Shown in pieces: positions 8,311 through 18,363 of a stretch of DNA of 64,000 nucleotides. The stretch is from Hyphomicrobiales bacterium (lineage in GTDB: Bacteria; Pseudomonadota; Alphaproteobacteria; Rhizobiales; Beijerinckiaceae), in NCBI GenBank assembly GCA_947455725.1, contig CANGPL010000004.1, positions 27,549 to 91,548 of the forward strand. The letters run 5' to 3'. The position numbers were made by a program, and so were the translations under genes. Below the pieces are notes generated by a model that had not been told where the DNA came from, did not search any database, and saw only the letters and a program-made list of their open reading frames with translations. How positions within the stretch are numbered: position 1 is the stretch's first letter; each line of letters opens with the position of its first letter.

Positions 8311-9300
8311 ATGGCGCTTCTCAATATCAAAAATCTTTCCGTTTCTTTCAACACGCGCAATGGCCAGTTCAAAGCGGTTGATGGCATCGACTTGGCTGTC
8401 GAACGCAACGATGTGCTCGCTATTGTCGGTGAATCAGGCTCGGGCAAATCGGTCGCGATGTTGGCTGTCATGGGACTATTGCCATGGACAGCAACCGTCA
8501 CCGCCGACCGCATGGAATTTGATGGGCTTGATCTTCTCACAATTTCCGACGAGCAACGCCGCACCATTGTGCGCCGTGACATCGCGATGATCTTTCAAGA
8601 GCCGATGACGTCATTGAACCCCTGCTTTACCGTTGGCTTTCAAATTGGCGAGACGCTCAAGACGCATTTTGGCCTCGATAAAAAGGCGCAAAAGAAACGC
8701 TCGATTGAGTTGCTGGAACAAGTCGGCATTACCGATCCGGAAAAACGGCTCTCCGCCTTCCCGCATCAATTGTCAGGCGGCATGAGCCAACGCGTGATGA
8801 TTGCCATGGCGCTTGCGTCAGAACCCAAATTGCTGATTGCCGATGAACCGACAACGGCACTCGATGTTACTATCCAAGCGCAAATTCTGGATCTCTTGCT
8901 GCGGCTTCGTCACGAAACCGGCATGGGTCTTGTGCTGATCACGCATGATATGGGCGTGGTGGCTGAAACGGCGGAACGCGTGGTCGTTCAATATGCAGGC
9001 CAGCAGGTTGAGATGCAGGATACGCGCGGTCTGTTTCGTGATCCGCATCATCCTTACACGGCCGCTTTATTGGCAGCCTTACCCGAGCGCGCAACAGGCC
9101 GCGTGCTGCCGTCCATTCCTGGTGTTGTGCCCGGTCAATTTGATCGTTTGCAAGGCTGCATGTTCGCGCCGCGTTGCAGCTTTGCGAATGAACGCTGCCA
9201 TCGTGAAAAGCCAAAGCGCAGTTCAAATGCACAAGGCCGCGCCCTTTGCCATACGCCGCTTGTTAAAGGCCAACCTAGCCTTTGGGAGGGCAACCCATGA
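8311..9300 (+). CDS. dppD: Dipeptide ABC transporter ATP-binding protein DppD
   Basis: A 329-residue ATPase subunit. It has a Walker A motif ([11 protein letters not shown]), Q-loop ([10 protein letters not shown]), ABC signature ([16 protein letters not shown] replaces the more common Q) and Walker B ([14 protein letters not shown]). The C-terminal oligopeptide-transporter domain carries [14 protein letters not shown], a cysteine-rich motif found in DppD/OppD that in some members binds a 4Fe-4S cluster. The TGA overlaps the ATG of dppF by 4 bases. Confidence 0.95.
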   Translation: MALLNIKNLSVSFNTRNGQFKAVDGIDLAVERNDVLAIVGESGSGKSVAMLAVMGLLPWTATVTADRMEFDGLDLLTISDEQRRTIVRRDIAMIFQEPMTSLNPCFTVGFQIGETLKTHFGLDKKAQKKRSIELLEQVGITDPEKRLSAFPHQLSGGMSQRVMIAMALASEPKLLIADEPTTALDVTIQAQILDLLLRLRHETGMGLVLITHDMGVVAETAERVVVQYAGQQVEMQDTRGLFRDPHHPYTAALLAALPERATGRVLPSIPGVVPGQFDRLQGCMFAPRCSFANERCHREKPKRSSNAQGRALCHTPLVKGQPSLWEGNP

Positions 9301-10256
9301 GCATCGTTCTCGAAGCCCGTGACTTGAAGCGGGATTACACCGTTCGGCGCGGTATGTTTTCGCCAGACTCAACCGTGCATGCGCTTGCAGGCGTGAGCTT
9401 CGATTTAGAAGCCGGTAAGACACTCGCGGTTGTGGGTGAATCCGGTTCAGGTAAATCGACACTCGCGCGGTTGCTGACGATGATTGAAACGCCGACTGCC
9501 GGTACGCTCAAAATCAATGGCATTGATCTTGTGCATGCAACGAAAGCCGAACGCAAAACCTTGCGCAGCGAAGTGCAGATCGTTTTCCAAAATCCCTATG
9601 GCTCGCTCAACCCCCGCCAGACAATTGGCGCGGCGCTTGAAGAGCCTTTGATTGTGAATACCAGCATGACATCCGCCGAGCGTGGCGAAGCCGTTGCTGC
9701 GATGATGGCGCGTGTTGGCTTACGGCCAGAATTCCGCGACCGTTATCCGCATATGTTCTCAGGTGGCCAGCGCCAGCGCATTGCGATTGCGCGCGCATTG
9801 ATGCTGCGCCCGAAAATTCTGGTTCTGGATGAGCCTGTCTCGGCACTCGACGTATCGATCCGCGCGCAAGTGCTCAATCTTCTTGCCGAATTGCAGGAAG
9901 AGTTTGGCTTAGCCTATCTCTTTATAAGCCATGATCTTTCCGTCGTGCGGCATATCGCGGATCGCGTGATGGTGATCTATTTGGGCCATGCGGTTGAAAC
10001 CGCAACGCGTGAACAACTATTCGCCTCGCCGCAGCACCCTTACACAAAGGCGCTTTTATCAGCGACGCCAGTTGCTGATCCCGATGCGAAGAAAGAACGC
10101 ATTGTGTTGCAAGGCGAACTACCCTCGCCTTTCGATCCGCCATCGGGTTGCCCTTTCCATCCCCGCTGCCCGCAGGCTTTCGCGCGCTGCAAGGCAGAAG
10201 CGCCACCGATTGAAATGAAACAAGGCCGCGATGTCGCGTGCTGGGCGGTCGAATAA
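9297..10256 (+). CDS. dppF: Dipeptide ABC transporter ATP-binding protein DppF
   Basis: A 319-residue second ATPase subunit that would pair with DppD. Motifs are Walker A ([13 protein letters not shown]), Q-loop (FQNPYGSLNPRQ), signature (FSGGQRQRIAIARAL) and Walker B (ILVLDEPVSALDVS). The C-terminus has the cysteine motif CPFHPRCPQAFARC. It closes the transporter part of the operon; the creatininase gene follows 24 bases later with its own Shine-Dalgarno (AAAGGAG), so transcription probably continues. Confidence 0.95.
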   Translation: MSIVLEARDLKRDYTVRRGMFSPDSTVHALAGVSFDLEAGKTLAVVGESGSGKSTLARLLTMIETPTAGTLKINGIDLVHATKAERKTLRSEVQIVFQNPYGSLNPRQTIGAALEEPLIVNTSMTSAERGEAVAAMMARVGLRPEFRDRYPHMFSGGQRQRIAIARALMLRPKILVLDEPVSALDVSIRAQVLNLLAELQEEFGLAYLFISHDLSVVRHIADRVMVIYLGHAVETATREQLFASPQHPYTKALLSATPVADPDAKKERIVLQGELPSPFDPPSGCPFHPRCPQAFARCKAEAPPIEMKQGRDVACWAVE

Positions 10257-10280
10257 TCGCATACCAAAGGAGCATCTCTC

Positions 10281-10982
10281 ATGCGAATTAGCGATATGAA
10301 CTGGATGCAAGTGGAAGACTATCTCAAGCGCGATGATCGCGCCGTTGTGCCACTGGGTTCCACGGAACAGCACGCCTTCTTGAGCCTCTCGGTTGACTCC
10401 ATTCTGTCTGAGAAAGTTGCGCTTGATGCCGCAGAGCCTTTGGGTATCCCTGTGTTTCCCGTGCAAGCCTATGGCATCACGCCTTACTTTATGGCGTTCC
10501 CGGGTTCTGTATCCTTGAAGCTATCGACTTATGCGGCATTGATCACGGATATTCTCGACTCGCTTTATGCAGCAGGCTTTCGCCGCATTTTCTTGTGCAA
10601 TGGTCATGGTGGCAATTCGCCTGCGCAAACGGCAGCGATTGAATGGATGGGCCGTAACCCCGGCTCCGCCGTCCGATTCCATAATTGGTGGAACGCACCC
10701 AAGACCTTCGCGAAAGTGCAAGAGATCGACAAAGTCGCGTCGCACGCCTCATGGATGGAAAATTTCCCATGGACGCGTTTACCCAATATTCGCGGACCTG
10801 AAGTGCAAAAGCCAATGACCGATTTGGAGACGATGCGCCTTAAAGATCCGGCAGGCGTTCGTGCGATGTTGGGTGATGGTAATTTCGGTGGTGTTTATCA
10901 GAAGAGCGATGAAGAAATGCTGGCGCTGTGGCATATTGCAGTTGAAGAGACCCGCGCGCTGATGGAAGGGCCATGGGCGTGA
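10281..10982 (+). CDS. Creatininase-family amidohydrolase
   Basis: A 233-residue member of the creatininase/creatinine amidohydrolase fold. Metal-ligand positions are visible: PLGSTEQHAF (Glu and His), the Asp of SVDSI, and NGHGGN. Family members hydrolyse cyclic amides (creatinine) or deformylate and open pterin or cofactor rings (ArfB, MftE), so the substrate cannot be read from sequence. The glycine and histidine after EQH common in classical creatininases are altered to AF here. Co-transcription with a peptide transporter suggests catabolism of an imported amide. Confidence 0.82.
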   Translation: MRISDMNWMQVEDYLKRDDRAVVPLGSTEQHAFLSLSVDSILSEKVALDAAEPLGIPVFPVQAYGITPYFMAFPGSVSLKLSTYAALITDILDSLYAAGFRRIFLCNGHGGNSPAQTAAIEWMGRNPGSAVRFHNWWNAPKTFAKVQEIDKVASHASWMENFPWTRLPNIRGPEVQKPMTDLETMRLKDPAGVRAMLGDGNFGGVYQKSDEEMLALWHIAVEETRALMEGPWA

Positions 10983-11995
10983 GTGATCCAATTGTTATTT
11001 GGGGTGCAGGCGCAATAGGCGGTGCTATTGGTGCGTTTTTTGTACGCGCCGGGCATGATGTTTTATTCGTTGATCAAGATGCATCGCATGTCGAAGCGAT
11101 GAATCGTGATGGCCTTACAATTGAAGGGTCAATCGATCAGTTCAACGTCAAAGTTCGCGCGGTAACGCCTGCCCAAGTTGAGGGGACATTCTCACGCGTA
11201 TTGCTCTGCGTGAAGGCGCATCACACCGACGGTGCCACACGACAAATCGCACCGCATCTTGCGAGTGACGGCTATATCGCCTCCTATCAAAACGGGCTCA
11301 ATGAATTGGTGATTGCCGATATCGTTGGCCGCGAGCGGACGATCGGAGCCTTCTTGAATTTCGGTGGTGATTATCTATCGCCGGGCGTTATTCAATTAAG
11401 TGGCCGTGGCGCCGTTGTGCTCGGCGAACTCGATGGTGCGATGAGCGAACGCCTCAAAGCGCTGCATGACTTGATGCTGATTTTTGATCCCAACGCGATC
11501 ATGACGGATCATATTTTCGGCTATCTTTGGGGCAAGCTCGGCTATGGCTCACTGCTCTTTGCAACAGCGCTGACCAATGCTTCAATTTGCGATGCGCTTG
11601 CAGCCGCCGATGCGCGGCCATTGCTGCGTAACATCGCACGCGAGGCAACCTCCGTTGCGCTGAAACTTGGCTATCAGCCGCTCGGGTTTAATGGCTATGT
11701 GCCGGAAGCCTTCACGCCAGAAGCAGCAGAAGCTGAAGCGCACGCCTCGTTTGATGCGATGGTGACGCATAATGCCAAATCCATCAAAACGCATTCCGGC
11801 ATTTGGCGCGATCTCGCGATCCGCAAACGCAAAACGGAAGTAGATGCGCAACTTGGTCCTATTGTCGAACAGGGTGCTAAATTAGGGATTCCAACGCCGC
11901 TCGTCGCTGGCATGATCAAGATGATTCATGAAATCGAAGACGGTAAGCGCCAACTCGATTGGGGTAATTTAGCTGAGCTTGCCAAAGCTCAATAA
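10973..11995 (+). CDS. Ketopantoate reductase-family (PanE/ApbA-like) oxidoreductase
   Basis: A 340-residue NAD(P)-dependent 2-hydroxyacid dehydrogenase of the PanE/ApbA family. The Rossmann motif IVIWGAGAIGGAIGAFF is at the N-terminus, and LLCVKAHHT carries the conserved lysine after the fold. The C-terminal helical domain contains KLGYGSLLFATAL and NAKSIKTHSGIWRDL. It overlaps the creatininase gene by 10 bases. Given the catabolic neighbourhood it more likely reduces another 2-keto acid than makes pantoate; that is inference. Confidence 0.82.
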   Translation: MGVSDPIVIWGAGAIGGAIGAFFVRAGHDVLFVDQDASHVEAMNRDGLTIEGSIDQFNVKVRAVTPAQVEGTFSRVLLCVKAHHTDGATRQIAPHLASDGYIASYQNGLNELVIADIVGRERTIGAFLNFGGDYLSPGVIQLSGRGAVVLGELDGAMSERLKALHDLMLIFDPNAIMTDHIFGYLWGKLGYGSLLFATALTNASICDALAAADARPLLRNIAREATSVALKLGYQPLGFNGYVPEAFTPEAAEAEAHASFDAMVTHNAKSIKTHSGIWRDLAIRKRKTEVDAQLGPIVEQGAKLGIPTPLVAGMIKMIHEIEDGKRQLDWGNLAELAKAQ

Positions 11996-12002
11996 TTCTA
12001 AC

Positions 12003-12121
12003 CGTCATTGCGAGCGATGAGCGAAGCAACCCAGCTAGAAGAAGTTATTGGATTATAATCGAGCAATGATACTTCTTTCGTGTCCATCAACTGGGTTGCT
12101 TCACGTTCGTTCGCAATGACG
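12003..12121. repeat. Dispersed palindromic repeat A, copy 2
   Basis: A 119-bp element with inverted ends. The left end reads CGTCATTGCGAGCGATGAG then CGAAGCAACCCAG; the right end reads CTGGGTTGCTTC and TTCGCAATGACG. It fills the gap between two co-directional genes of the dpp neighbourhood. The outer arms can pair to form one long stem, and the centre differs from copies 1 and 3. Confidence 0.82.
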
Positions 12122-12162
12122 ATTGGAAGCGCCAAGCACATCAAAACAAAAAGGTTATCGCC

Positions 12163-12897
12163 ATGCTGATCGACTTTACTGGCAAACGGGCACTCGTCAC
12201 CGGTGCTGCACATGGCATTGGCCGCGCGATTGCATTTGCGCTCGCTCGCGATGGGGCACATGTTACCGGTGTCGATAACCGCGCGGTTGAACCTACCGAA
12301 AACGGCCTCACGATTACGCCGCATAGCTGCGATCTTACCAAACGTGCCGCGATTAATGAGCTTGTTCAAACGAAAGGCCCATTTGATATTTTGGTGCACA
12401 GCGCAGGCGGTGTTTGCGGGCAAGTGGGGCGACCCATCGAAGAGATTTCGGAAGAGGATTGGGACGCGATCGTCAACATCAATATGAAAGCTGGTTTCTT
12501 CTTGTCGCAAGCCGTTGCACCCCACATGAAGAGCCAAGGCTTTGGTCGTATTATTTTGATTTCATCGGGCGCAGGGTTAGGCGTGAGCCTCACGGGTATT
12601 CAAGCCTATGCCTCGGCCAAAGCAGGCGAGATTGGTTTGACCCGTCAATTGGGCCATGAGCTTGGCAAATTCGGGATCACCGTCAATAGCGTCGCCCCCG
12701 GCTTTGTACGTTCCAATCCCACGACGGAAAAGCAATGGGAAAGCTATGGCGCCGAAGGCCAGAAGGCGATGTTGGAACGCATCGCTACAAGGCGGCTTGG
12801 CAAGGTCGAGGACATCGTCGCGGCCACCTTATTTTTCGCGAGCGAGCAAGCCGAATGGATTACCGGTCAAGTTCTTTCGGTGGATGGTGGCAAATGA
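12163..12897 (+). CDS. SDR-family oxidoreductase
   Basis: A 244-residue classical short-chain dehydrogenase. The cofactor motif is VTGAAHGIGRAIAFAL, and the acidic residue after the second strand (TGVDNRAV) suggests NAD preference. Catalytic residues are the serine of LISSGAG and YASAKAG (Tyr and Lys). It ends ITGQVLSVDGG, the usual SDR finish. The stop overlaps the next gene's ATG by 4 bases. Substrate unknown; family members reduce or oxidise hydroxyl or keto groups. Confidence 0.88.
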   Translation: MLIDFTGKRALVTGAAHGIGRAIAFALARDGAHVTGVDNRAVEPTENGLTITPHSCDLTKRAAINELVQTKGPFDILVHSAGGVCGQVGRPIEEISEEDWDAIVNINMKAGFFLSQAVAPHMKSQGFGRIILISSGAGLGVSLTGIQAYASAKAGEIGLTRQLGHELGKFGITVNSVAPGFVRSNPTTEKQWESYGAEGQKAMLERIATRRLGKVEDIVAATLFFASEQAEWITGQVLSVDGGK

Positions 12898-14327
12898 GCG
12901 ATACCACCACAAGCGATCCTTGGCACTCCGCCGCGATTGAAAAGCGCCTTTTGGGCGAGATGCCGAAGCATATTCAAACGCTTAAAAACTTCGTCTCCAT
13001 TCCGAGCGTTTCAACCGATCCGGCCTATAAAGACGGCATCCTCAAAGCGAGCGAGTTTGTCGCAAGCCAATTAAAGGCCGCTGGCCTCACCGATGTGGCA
13101 ATTTTACCAACCGCCGGCCATCCCGTTGTAACGGCCGCATGGCGTCATGCGCCGGGGGCGCCTACCGTGCTTGTCTATGGCCATTACGATGTGCAGCCCC
13201 CTGATCCGATCAGCGCGTGGAAATCATCGCCCTTCGTGCCCGATATCCGCGATGGACGGCTTTATGCACGGGGCGTGTCCGACGATAAAGGCCCGATGCT
13301 CATACCGATCGCGGTCGCCGCCGCGTATCTGGCCGAGCAAGGGCGCTTACCGGTCAATATGGTGTTTCTGTTCGAGGGCGAGGAAGAAGTCTCAAGCGCC
13401 CATCTCGAAGAATTCGTTCGTGCCCATAAAGAGCGGCTGAAAGCCGATTTCGCGCTCTCCGCCGATGGCGCACAATGGCGTGCCGATCTGCCGAGCGTAA
13501 CGGTTGCAAGCCGCGGCATTTGCGCGTTGGAAGTAACCGTGCGCGGGCCGGGGAAGGACCTCCACTCCGGTCGCCATGGCGGATCGGTAGCGAACCCCAT
13601 TCAGGCGCTTGTTGCGCTCTTGGCCAAGCTTCACACGCCTGACGGCGCGATTGCCGTGCCGGGCTTTTATGATGGGCTTGAGCCGGTTCATCCCGATGAG
13701 GTCAAAGCCATCGCAGCCATCCCGTTTGATGAAGCGGCCTATCTGCAAGAAGTCGGCGCCTCAGCAGGTGCAGGCGAAGCGAGTTACACGCTGTTGCAGC
13801 GCAATTGGATAAGGCCCACGCTCGAATATAACGGCATTGTCGGCGGCTATACCGGCCCCGGTAAAAAGACCGTCATCCCGTCCGAAGCCTCGGTCAAGAT
13901 TTCCTGCCGCTTGGTACCCGGCCAAGACCCGGACCGCATCGTCGCCCTGCTCGCGCAGTTTTTAGAGGCCAACGCGCCACAGGGAACAACCGTCAGCGTC
14001 AAACGCGAGACCGGCGGCACGCCTGCTTATGCGGTAACCCACAACCACCCTGCACTCGTCCTCTCGGAGGATGTGTTGGAATCCGTGCTGGATCGCCGCC
14101 CCGTCCGCGTGCGCATGGGGGCCACCATCCCGATTGGCGATATTTTCCGCCGCGTGCTTGATATCGATACGGTGTTCTTCTCCTTCTCGACAGTCGACGA
14201 AGACTACCATGCGCCGAACGAGTTCTTTAGGCTTTCAAGCTATGAGCGCGGCATGATCGCTTGGGCGCGCTATCTCGGCAGGCTAGGCGCGACAAAGGGC
14301 GCGGATTTCGTTAAAGTCGGCGCATGA
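12894..14327 (+). CDS. M20-family metallopeptidase (dipeptidase type)
   Basis: A 477-residue cytosolic zinc peptidase of the M20 CNDP-like dipeptidase group. Metal and catalytic residues sit in VLVYGHYDVQPPDP (His, Asp), GRLYARGVSDDKGPM (bridging Asp), FEGEEEVSS (general base Glu and ligand Glu) and LSADGAQ. GPGKDLHSGRHGG marks the lid domain, and the last ligand is the His of DEDYHAPNE. The ATG at 12894 overlaps the SDR stop and matches the family N-terminus. It is well placed to cleave dipeptides delivered by the upstream Dpp transporter. Confidence 0.9.
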   Translation: MSDTTTSDPWHSAAIEKRLLGEMPKHIQTLKNFVSIPSVSTDPAYKDGILKASEFVASQLKAAGLTDVAILPTAGHPVVTAAWRHAPGAPTVLVYGHYDVQPPDPISAWKSSPFVPDIRDGRLYARGVSDDKGPMLIPIAVAAAYLAEQGRLPVNMVFLFEGEEEVSSAHLEEFVRAHKERLKADFALSADGAQWRADLPSVTVASRGICALEVTVRGPGKDLHSGRHGGSVANPIQALVALLAKLHTPDGAIAVPGFYDGLEPVHPDEVKAIAAIPFDEAAYLQEVGASAGAGEASYTLLQRNWIRPTLEYNGIVGGYTGPGKKTVIPSEASVKISCRLVPGQDPDRIVALLAQFLEANAPQGTTVSVKRETGGTPAYAVTHNHPALVLSEDVLESVLDRRPVRVRMGATIPIGDIFRRVLDIDTVFFSFSTVDEDYHAPNEFFRLSSYERGMIAWARYLGRLGATKGADFVKVGA

Positions 14328-15121
14328 GCCTTTTGCCGACGCTTACCGCTGATGAACTCGAGCGCTATGCGCGCCATATCGTGTTGCGCGATATTGGCGG
14401 GCCGGGCCAGCAGAAACTCAAAGCTGCGCGCGTCCTCGTGATTGGAGCGGGCGGACTGGGTGCGCCTTTGTTGCAGTATTTAGCAGCAGCAGGCGTCAGC
14501 ACGATTGGCCTTGTGGATGATGACACCGTCTCGCTATCAAACCTGCAACGCCAGGTGATCCATAGCACCGCAGATATTGGACGCGCGAAAACGGCAAGTG
14601 CGGAGGACGCTATTGCGCGGATCAATCCGCATGTCACCGTCGAAGCGCATGCCACGCGGATCACGGCGGCGAATGCCGCGAAGCTGATCGCCGACTATGA
14701 TGTGATTGCCGATGGCTCGGATAATTTCGATACGCGGTATCTTGTTTCTGATACGTGTTTTTATGAGCGTAAACCGCTCGTCACCGCCGCACTTGGGGCG
14801 ATGGATGCGACGCTAACCACGCTAAGGCCGCATGAAACGGGGCCGGACGGAAAACCCAACCCGACCTATCGTTGTCTCTTTCCCGAGCCGCCACCCGCTG
14901 GCATGATCCCCGCCTGTGCTGAAGCGGGTGTACTCGGCGCGCTTGCAGGCATGGTGGGCAGTATGATGGCGCTTGAAGTGATCCGCGCCATTGTCGGCTT
15001 TGGTGAGCCTTTGGTGGGCAAGCTTTTAATGATGGATGCCCGCGCCATGCGGTTTGAAACGATTAGCTATGATCGCGATCCGGATAATCCGCTCAACGGC
15101 GACGGCAAACAATCAGCCTGA
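14324..15121 (+). CDS. MoeB/ThiF-family E1-like adenylyltransferase
   Basis: A 265-residue E1-like enzyme that would adenylate the C-terminal glycine of a ubiquitin-like sulfur carrier (MoaD or ThiS). Seen are RYARHIVLRDIGGPGQQKL, the nucleotide motif VIGAGGLGAPLL, LQRQVIHSTADIGRAK and DGSDNFDTRYL, and the active-site region MIPACAEAGVLG. Only three cysteines are present (145, 184, 198). The paired cysteines that bind zinc in E. coli MoeB are missing: one remains in TYRC and the C-terminal CxxC is gone. The gene overlaps the M20 stop by 4 bases and the opposing L,D-transpeptidase by 9. Confidence 0.85.
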   Translation: MSLLPTLTADELERYARHIVLRDIGGPGQQKLKAARVLVIGAGGLGAPLLQYLAAAGVSTIGLVDDDTVSLSNLQRQVIHSTADIGRAKTASAEDAIARINPHVTVEAHATRITAANAAKLIADYDVIADGSDNFDTRYLVSDTCFYERKPLVTAALGAMDATLTTLRPHETGPDGKPNPTYRCLFPEPPPAGMIPACAEAGVLGALAGMVGSMMALEVIRAIVGFGEPLVGKLLMMDARAMRFETISYDRDPDNPLNGDGKQSA

Positions 15122-15838
15122 TTGCGAGACGCGCGTGGCAATATATTTCGAATTCCGCAAGATCACTTTCGCGCCAACCGGAACGCGGTTGTATAAATCC
15201 ACAATATCTTCATTGAGCATGCGCACGCAGCCGCTGGAGACTTGCTCGCCAATCGTCCAAGGCTCATTCGTTCCGTGAATGCGGAACAAAATATCCTGCC
15301 CATTTTGATAAAGATACAAAGCCCGAGCACCGAGAGGGCTATCAAGCCCGCCTTCCATGCTCACGGGAAGATCAGGGATGATCGAGCGCATCGTCGCCGT
15401 TGGAATCCATTCAGGCCATACGCCTTTACGGCCAATGCTCGCTACACCCTGCCAGGAAAAGCCACGCCGACCAACGCCGATACCATAGCGGATCGCCGTG
15501 CCATCGCCGGAGTAAAAAAACAAATGCCGCGCATCAATATCGACGACAATCGTATTGGCCGGAAAATCTTCTGTCGCCTCAATCGTCTCGCGCCGAAGAT
15601 CAGCACGCAAACGCGACCGATCAACGGTTGGAATATTATAGGGATCGTCGGGTATGGAGCCGATATACCATTGGTCGGCATCCTCTGGCGGGTCAATCGG
15701 CTGAAAGTTTTCAGCACTCGCTGCCGCCGTCTTATGCACTTTAGGATCAACGCCCGCGTCCTTAGCAGAAGCAGCAGACTGAGCTGCCATGACGCCTATC
15801 GCGATTGCCGCCAATAAACCGATTGAAGAGGAGCGCAT
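15113..15838 (-). CDS. L,D-transpeptidase (YkuD domain)
   Basis: A 241-residue exported protein that would form 3-3 peptidoglycan cross-links or attach lipoproteins to peptidoglycan. A signal-like hydrophobic segment starts at the chosen ATG (MRSSSIGLLAAIAIGVMAA). The YkuD catalytic motif is clear: the histidine of RIHGTNEPWTIG and, 17 residues on, SSGCVRM with the nucleophilic cysteine. The ORF can be extended 8 codons upstream to 15862, but the ATG at 15838 gives a better signal peptide. It meets the moeB-like gene tail to tail with a 9-base overlap. Confidence 0.9.
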   Translation of the reverse strand: MRSSSIGLLAAIAIGVMAAQSAASAKDAGVDPKVHKTAAASAENFQPIDPPEDADQWYIGSIPDDPYNIPTVDRSRLRADLRRETIEATEDFPANTIVVDIDARHLFFYSGDGTAIRYGIGVGRRGFSWQGVASIGRKGVWPEWIPTATMRSIIPDLPVSMEGGLDSPLGARALYLYQNGQDILFRIHGTNEPWTIGEQVSSGCVRMLNEDIVDLYNRVPVGAKVILRNSKYIATRVSQSG

Positions 15839-15932
15839 AAACACCAACACCGTTCCGATCACATCATTGCCAATGCGTCAAAATTATCAGTCGAATGATA
15901 ATGATTCATTACCAATCGACCGTGAAACGGTA

Positions 15933-18353
15933 TTAGCCGCGCAATGCTGCTCCGGTCTTCTTAGCAACCTCGGCAATAATCCGCGCTGACACCGCGTCAA
16001 TCTCCGTGTCCGTGAGCGTCTTTTCGAGCGGTTGCAACGTCACGGCAATGGCGATGGACACCTTGCCCTCCGGTACACCCGTTCCCTCATAGACGTCGAA
16101 CACGGTGATGTCCGTAATCAACGCGCGTTCCGCCGTTTGGGTTGCTTTGACAATGTCGGATGCGGGAACCGACTTATCGACGATGAACGCAAAGTCGCGG
16201 CTCACCGGTTGGAACTCGGGCAGAACGAGCTTCGGCTTCATCCGCGTCGGCCGTGCTTTTGGCGGCGGCAAGAGATCGAGATTGATCTCGAAGGCGATAA
16301 CCGGGCCCTTCACATCGAGCAGTTCCAGAATACGCGGATGGATTTCACCGAACGCACCAACAACCATTTTAGGCCCGAATTGTAACGTGCCGGAACGGCC
16401 CGGATGATACCAAGACGGGCCACCTTGAACGACCTGCAATCCGGCTACCGGAACGCCTAAGGCTTCAAGCAATGCAAACGCATCGGCTTTTGCATCGAAA
16501 CTATCAATCGATGCATCGCCCTGCCAATGACGGCCCGACCCATTGGGACCACCCAAGCCACGGCGCACCGCAGTCGCCATAATGGATTGATCCTCAGGAT
16601 TATCGCCTTTGAAGACCTGACCCACTTCAAACACCGCAACATCGGCGAGCCCACGCGCCACATTGCGGCCAACCGCTTTGAGCAAGCCCGGCAAGAGGCT
16701 TGGGCGCATGTCCGAAAGATCCGATGCAATCGGATTAGCAAGCGACAAATTGGCCTTACCACCGCCAAAGGCTTCCGCCTCCGATTTGCCGATAAAGGAC
16801 CAAGTAACCGCTTCCACCAAGCCCCGTGCAGCGAGCGCGCGTTTAGCAAGGCGTGTGCGCTTTTGGATCAGCGTCAACACGGGCTTGATAACGGTTGCAA
16901 CTTCGCGCGGGAACGGCGTCATCTCGACCTGATCAAGCCCTGCAATGCGGATGATCTCTTCAACAATATCGGCCTTCTGCTCAACATCCGGACGCCAAGA
17001 AGGCACCGCGATTTTGACCTCTTTGTCATTGCCCGAAACCCAGAAACCAAGCTCTGTCAAAATCGCTTTCATCTCTGGTACGAGCATTGAAACACCGGTG
17101 AGGCGCTTCACTTCCGACCAGGGGAAATTGATAATTTTTTCAGGCGCTGGCACCTCGCCCGCAACAATCGCTTCACTCGGCGTACCACCGCAGAGTTCCA
17201 CGACCATATGCGTTGCAAGATCAAGCCCCGGCACGCAGAAGGCCGGATCAACCCCACGCTCGAAACGATACCGTGCATCGGTATTGATGCCGAGCTTGCG
17301 GCCTGATTGCGCAATGTTGAAGGCATCCCAAAGCGCTGACTCAATCAATACATCGGTCGTGTGTTCATCACAGCCCGAATGTTCGCCGCCCATAATACCG
17401 GCAATCGATTCAACGCCGTTCTCATCGCAAATCACAACGGTCGTTGGATCAGGCCGATAGGTCTTGCCATCGAGTGCTAAAATTTCGTCACCCTCTTTCG
17501 CGTGACGCACAACGAGATTGCCTTTCACCTTGTTCGCATCGAACACGTGCAAGGGACGGCCACGATCAAAGGTGATGTAATTCGTGATATCAACGAGCGT
17601 GTTGATGGGGCGCAATCCAATCGCCTTTAAGCGGCGCTGCATCCAATCCGGGCTCGGGCCATTTTTGACGCCGCGCACGAGGCGAAGTGCGAACGCTGGC
17701 GCGAGATGTTTTTGATCGGGTGCAAAATTCAGCGTGACAGAAACAGGGCAAGCGCCCTCGCCTTTCACGGGCTTGAGATCATGCCGTTTAAGCGAGCCTA
17801 AACCCGCAGCTGCAAGATCACGCGCCACGCCATAAATGCCGAGCGCATCGGAGCGGTTCGGCGTAACAGCGATATCGATCACAGGATCATCAATCTTGGC
17901 ATAATCGACATAGCGCACGCCAACCGGTGCATCTGCTGGCAAATCGATAATGCCGTCATGATCTTCCGAAAGTCCAAGCTCGAAGCCCGAGCACAACATG
18001 CCTGCGCTCTCCACACCGCGCACCATGCCAACCGAGATCGTGATGTTCTTACCCGGAATATAGGTGCCGGGCGGAGAGAACACGCTCTTCATGCCGGTGC
18101 GCGCATTCGGCGCACCGCAGACGACCTGCACGGGTTTGCCATCCCCGATATCGACCATGCAGACGCGCAAGCGATCCGCATTCGGATGCTGCTCGGCGGA
18201 GATCACATAGGCCGTGACATAAGGCGCAAGTTCTTTGGCCGGATCTTCCACACCTTCGACCTCAAGGCCGACTTTCGTCAGGCCATCGACAATCGCGTCA
18301 AGCGAAGCGGTGGTATCAAGATGCTCTTTGAGCCAGGAGAGGGTGAATTTCAT
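15933..18353 (-). CDS. pheT: Phenylalanyl-tRNA synthetase beta subunit
   Basis: An 806-residue beta chain, the normal bacterial length. The start [15 protein letters not shown] is canonical; upstream in-frame codons to 18422 lie within the toxin gene and were not used. The N-terminal tRNA-binding OB domain shows [16 protein letters not shown] and PPGTYIP. The B3/B4 editing region and B5 domain follow. The C-terminal anticodon-binding ferredoxin-like domain contains [16 protein letters not shown]. It is separated from pheS by a toxin-antitoxin pair rather than lying directly downstream of it. Confidence 0.97.
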   Translation of the reverse strand: MKFTLSWLKEHLDTTASLDAIVDGLTKVGLEVEGVEDPAKELAPYVTAYVISAEQHPNADRLRVCMVDIGDGKPVQVVCGAPNARTGMKSVFSPPGTYIPGKNITISVGMVRGVESAGMLCSGFELGLSEDHDGIIDLPADAPVGVRYVDYAKIDDPVIDIAVTPNRSDALGIYGVARDLAAAGLGSLKRHDLKPVKGEGACPVSVTLNFAPDQKHLAPAFALRLVRGVKNGPSPDWMQRRLKAIGLRPINTLVDITNYITFDRGRPLHVFDANKVKGNLVVRHAKEGDEILALDGKTYRPDPTTVVICDENGVESIAGIMGGEHSGCDEHTTDVLIESALWDAFNIAQSGRKLGINTDARYRFERGVDPAFCVPGLDLATHMVVELCGGTPSEAIVAGEVPAPEKIINFPWSEVKRLTGVSMLVPEMKAILTELGFWVSGNDKEVKIAVPSWRPDVEQKADIVEEIIRIAGLDQVEMTPFPREVATVIKPVLTLIQKRTRLAKRALAARGLVEAVTWSFIGKSEAEAFGGGKANLSLANPIASDLSDMRPSLLPGLLKAVGRNVARGLADVAVFEVGQVFKGDNPEDQSIMATAVRRGLGGPNGSGRHWQGDASIDSFDAKADAFALLEALGVPVAGLQVVQGGPSWYHPGRSGTLQFGPKMVVGAFGEIHPRILELLDVKGPVIAFEINLDLLPPPKARPTRMKPKLVLPEFQPVSRDFAFIVDKSVPASDIVKATQTAERALITDITVFDVYEGTGVPEGKVSIAIAVTLQPLEKTLTDTEIDAVSARIIAEVAKKTGAALRG

Positions 18354-18363
18354 GGTAATCCGG

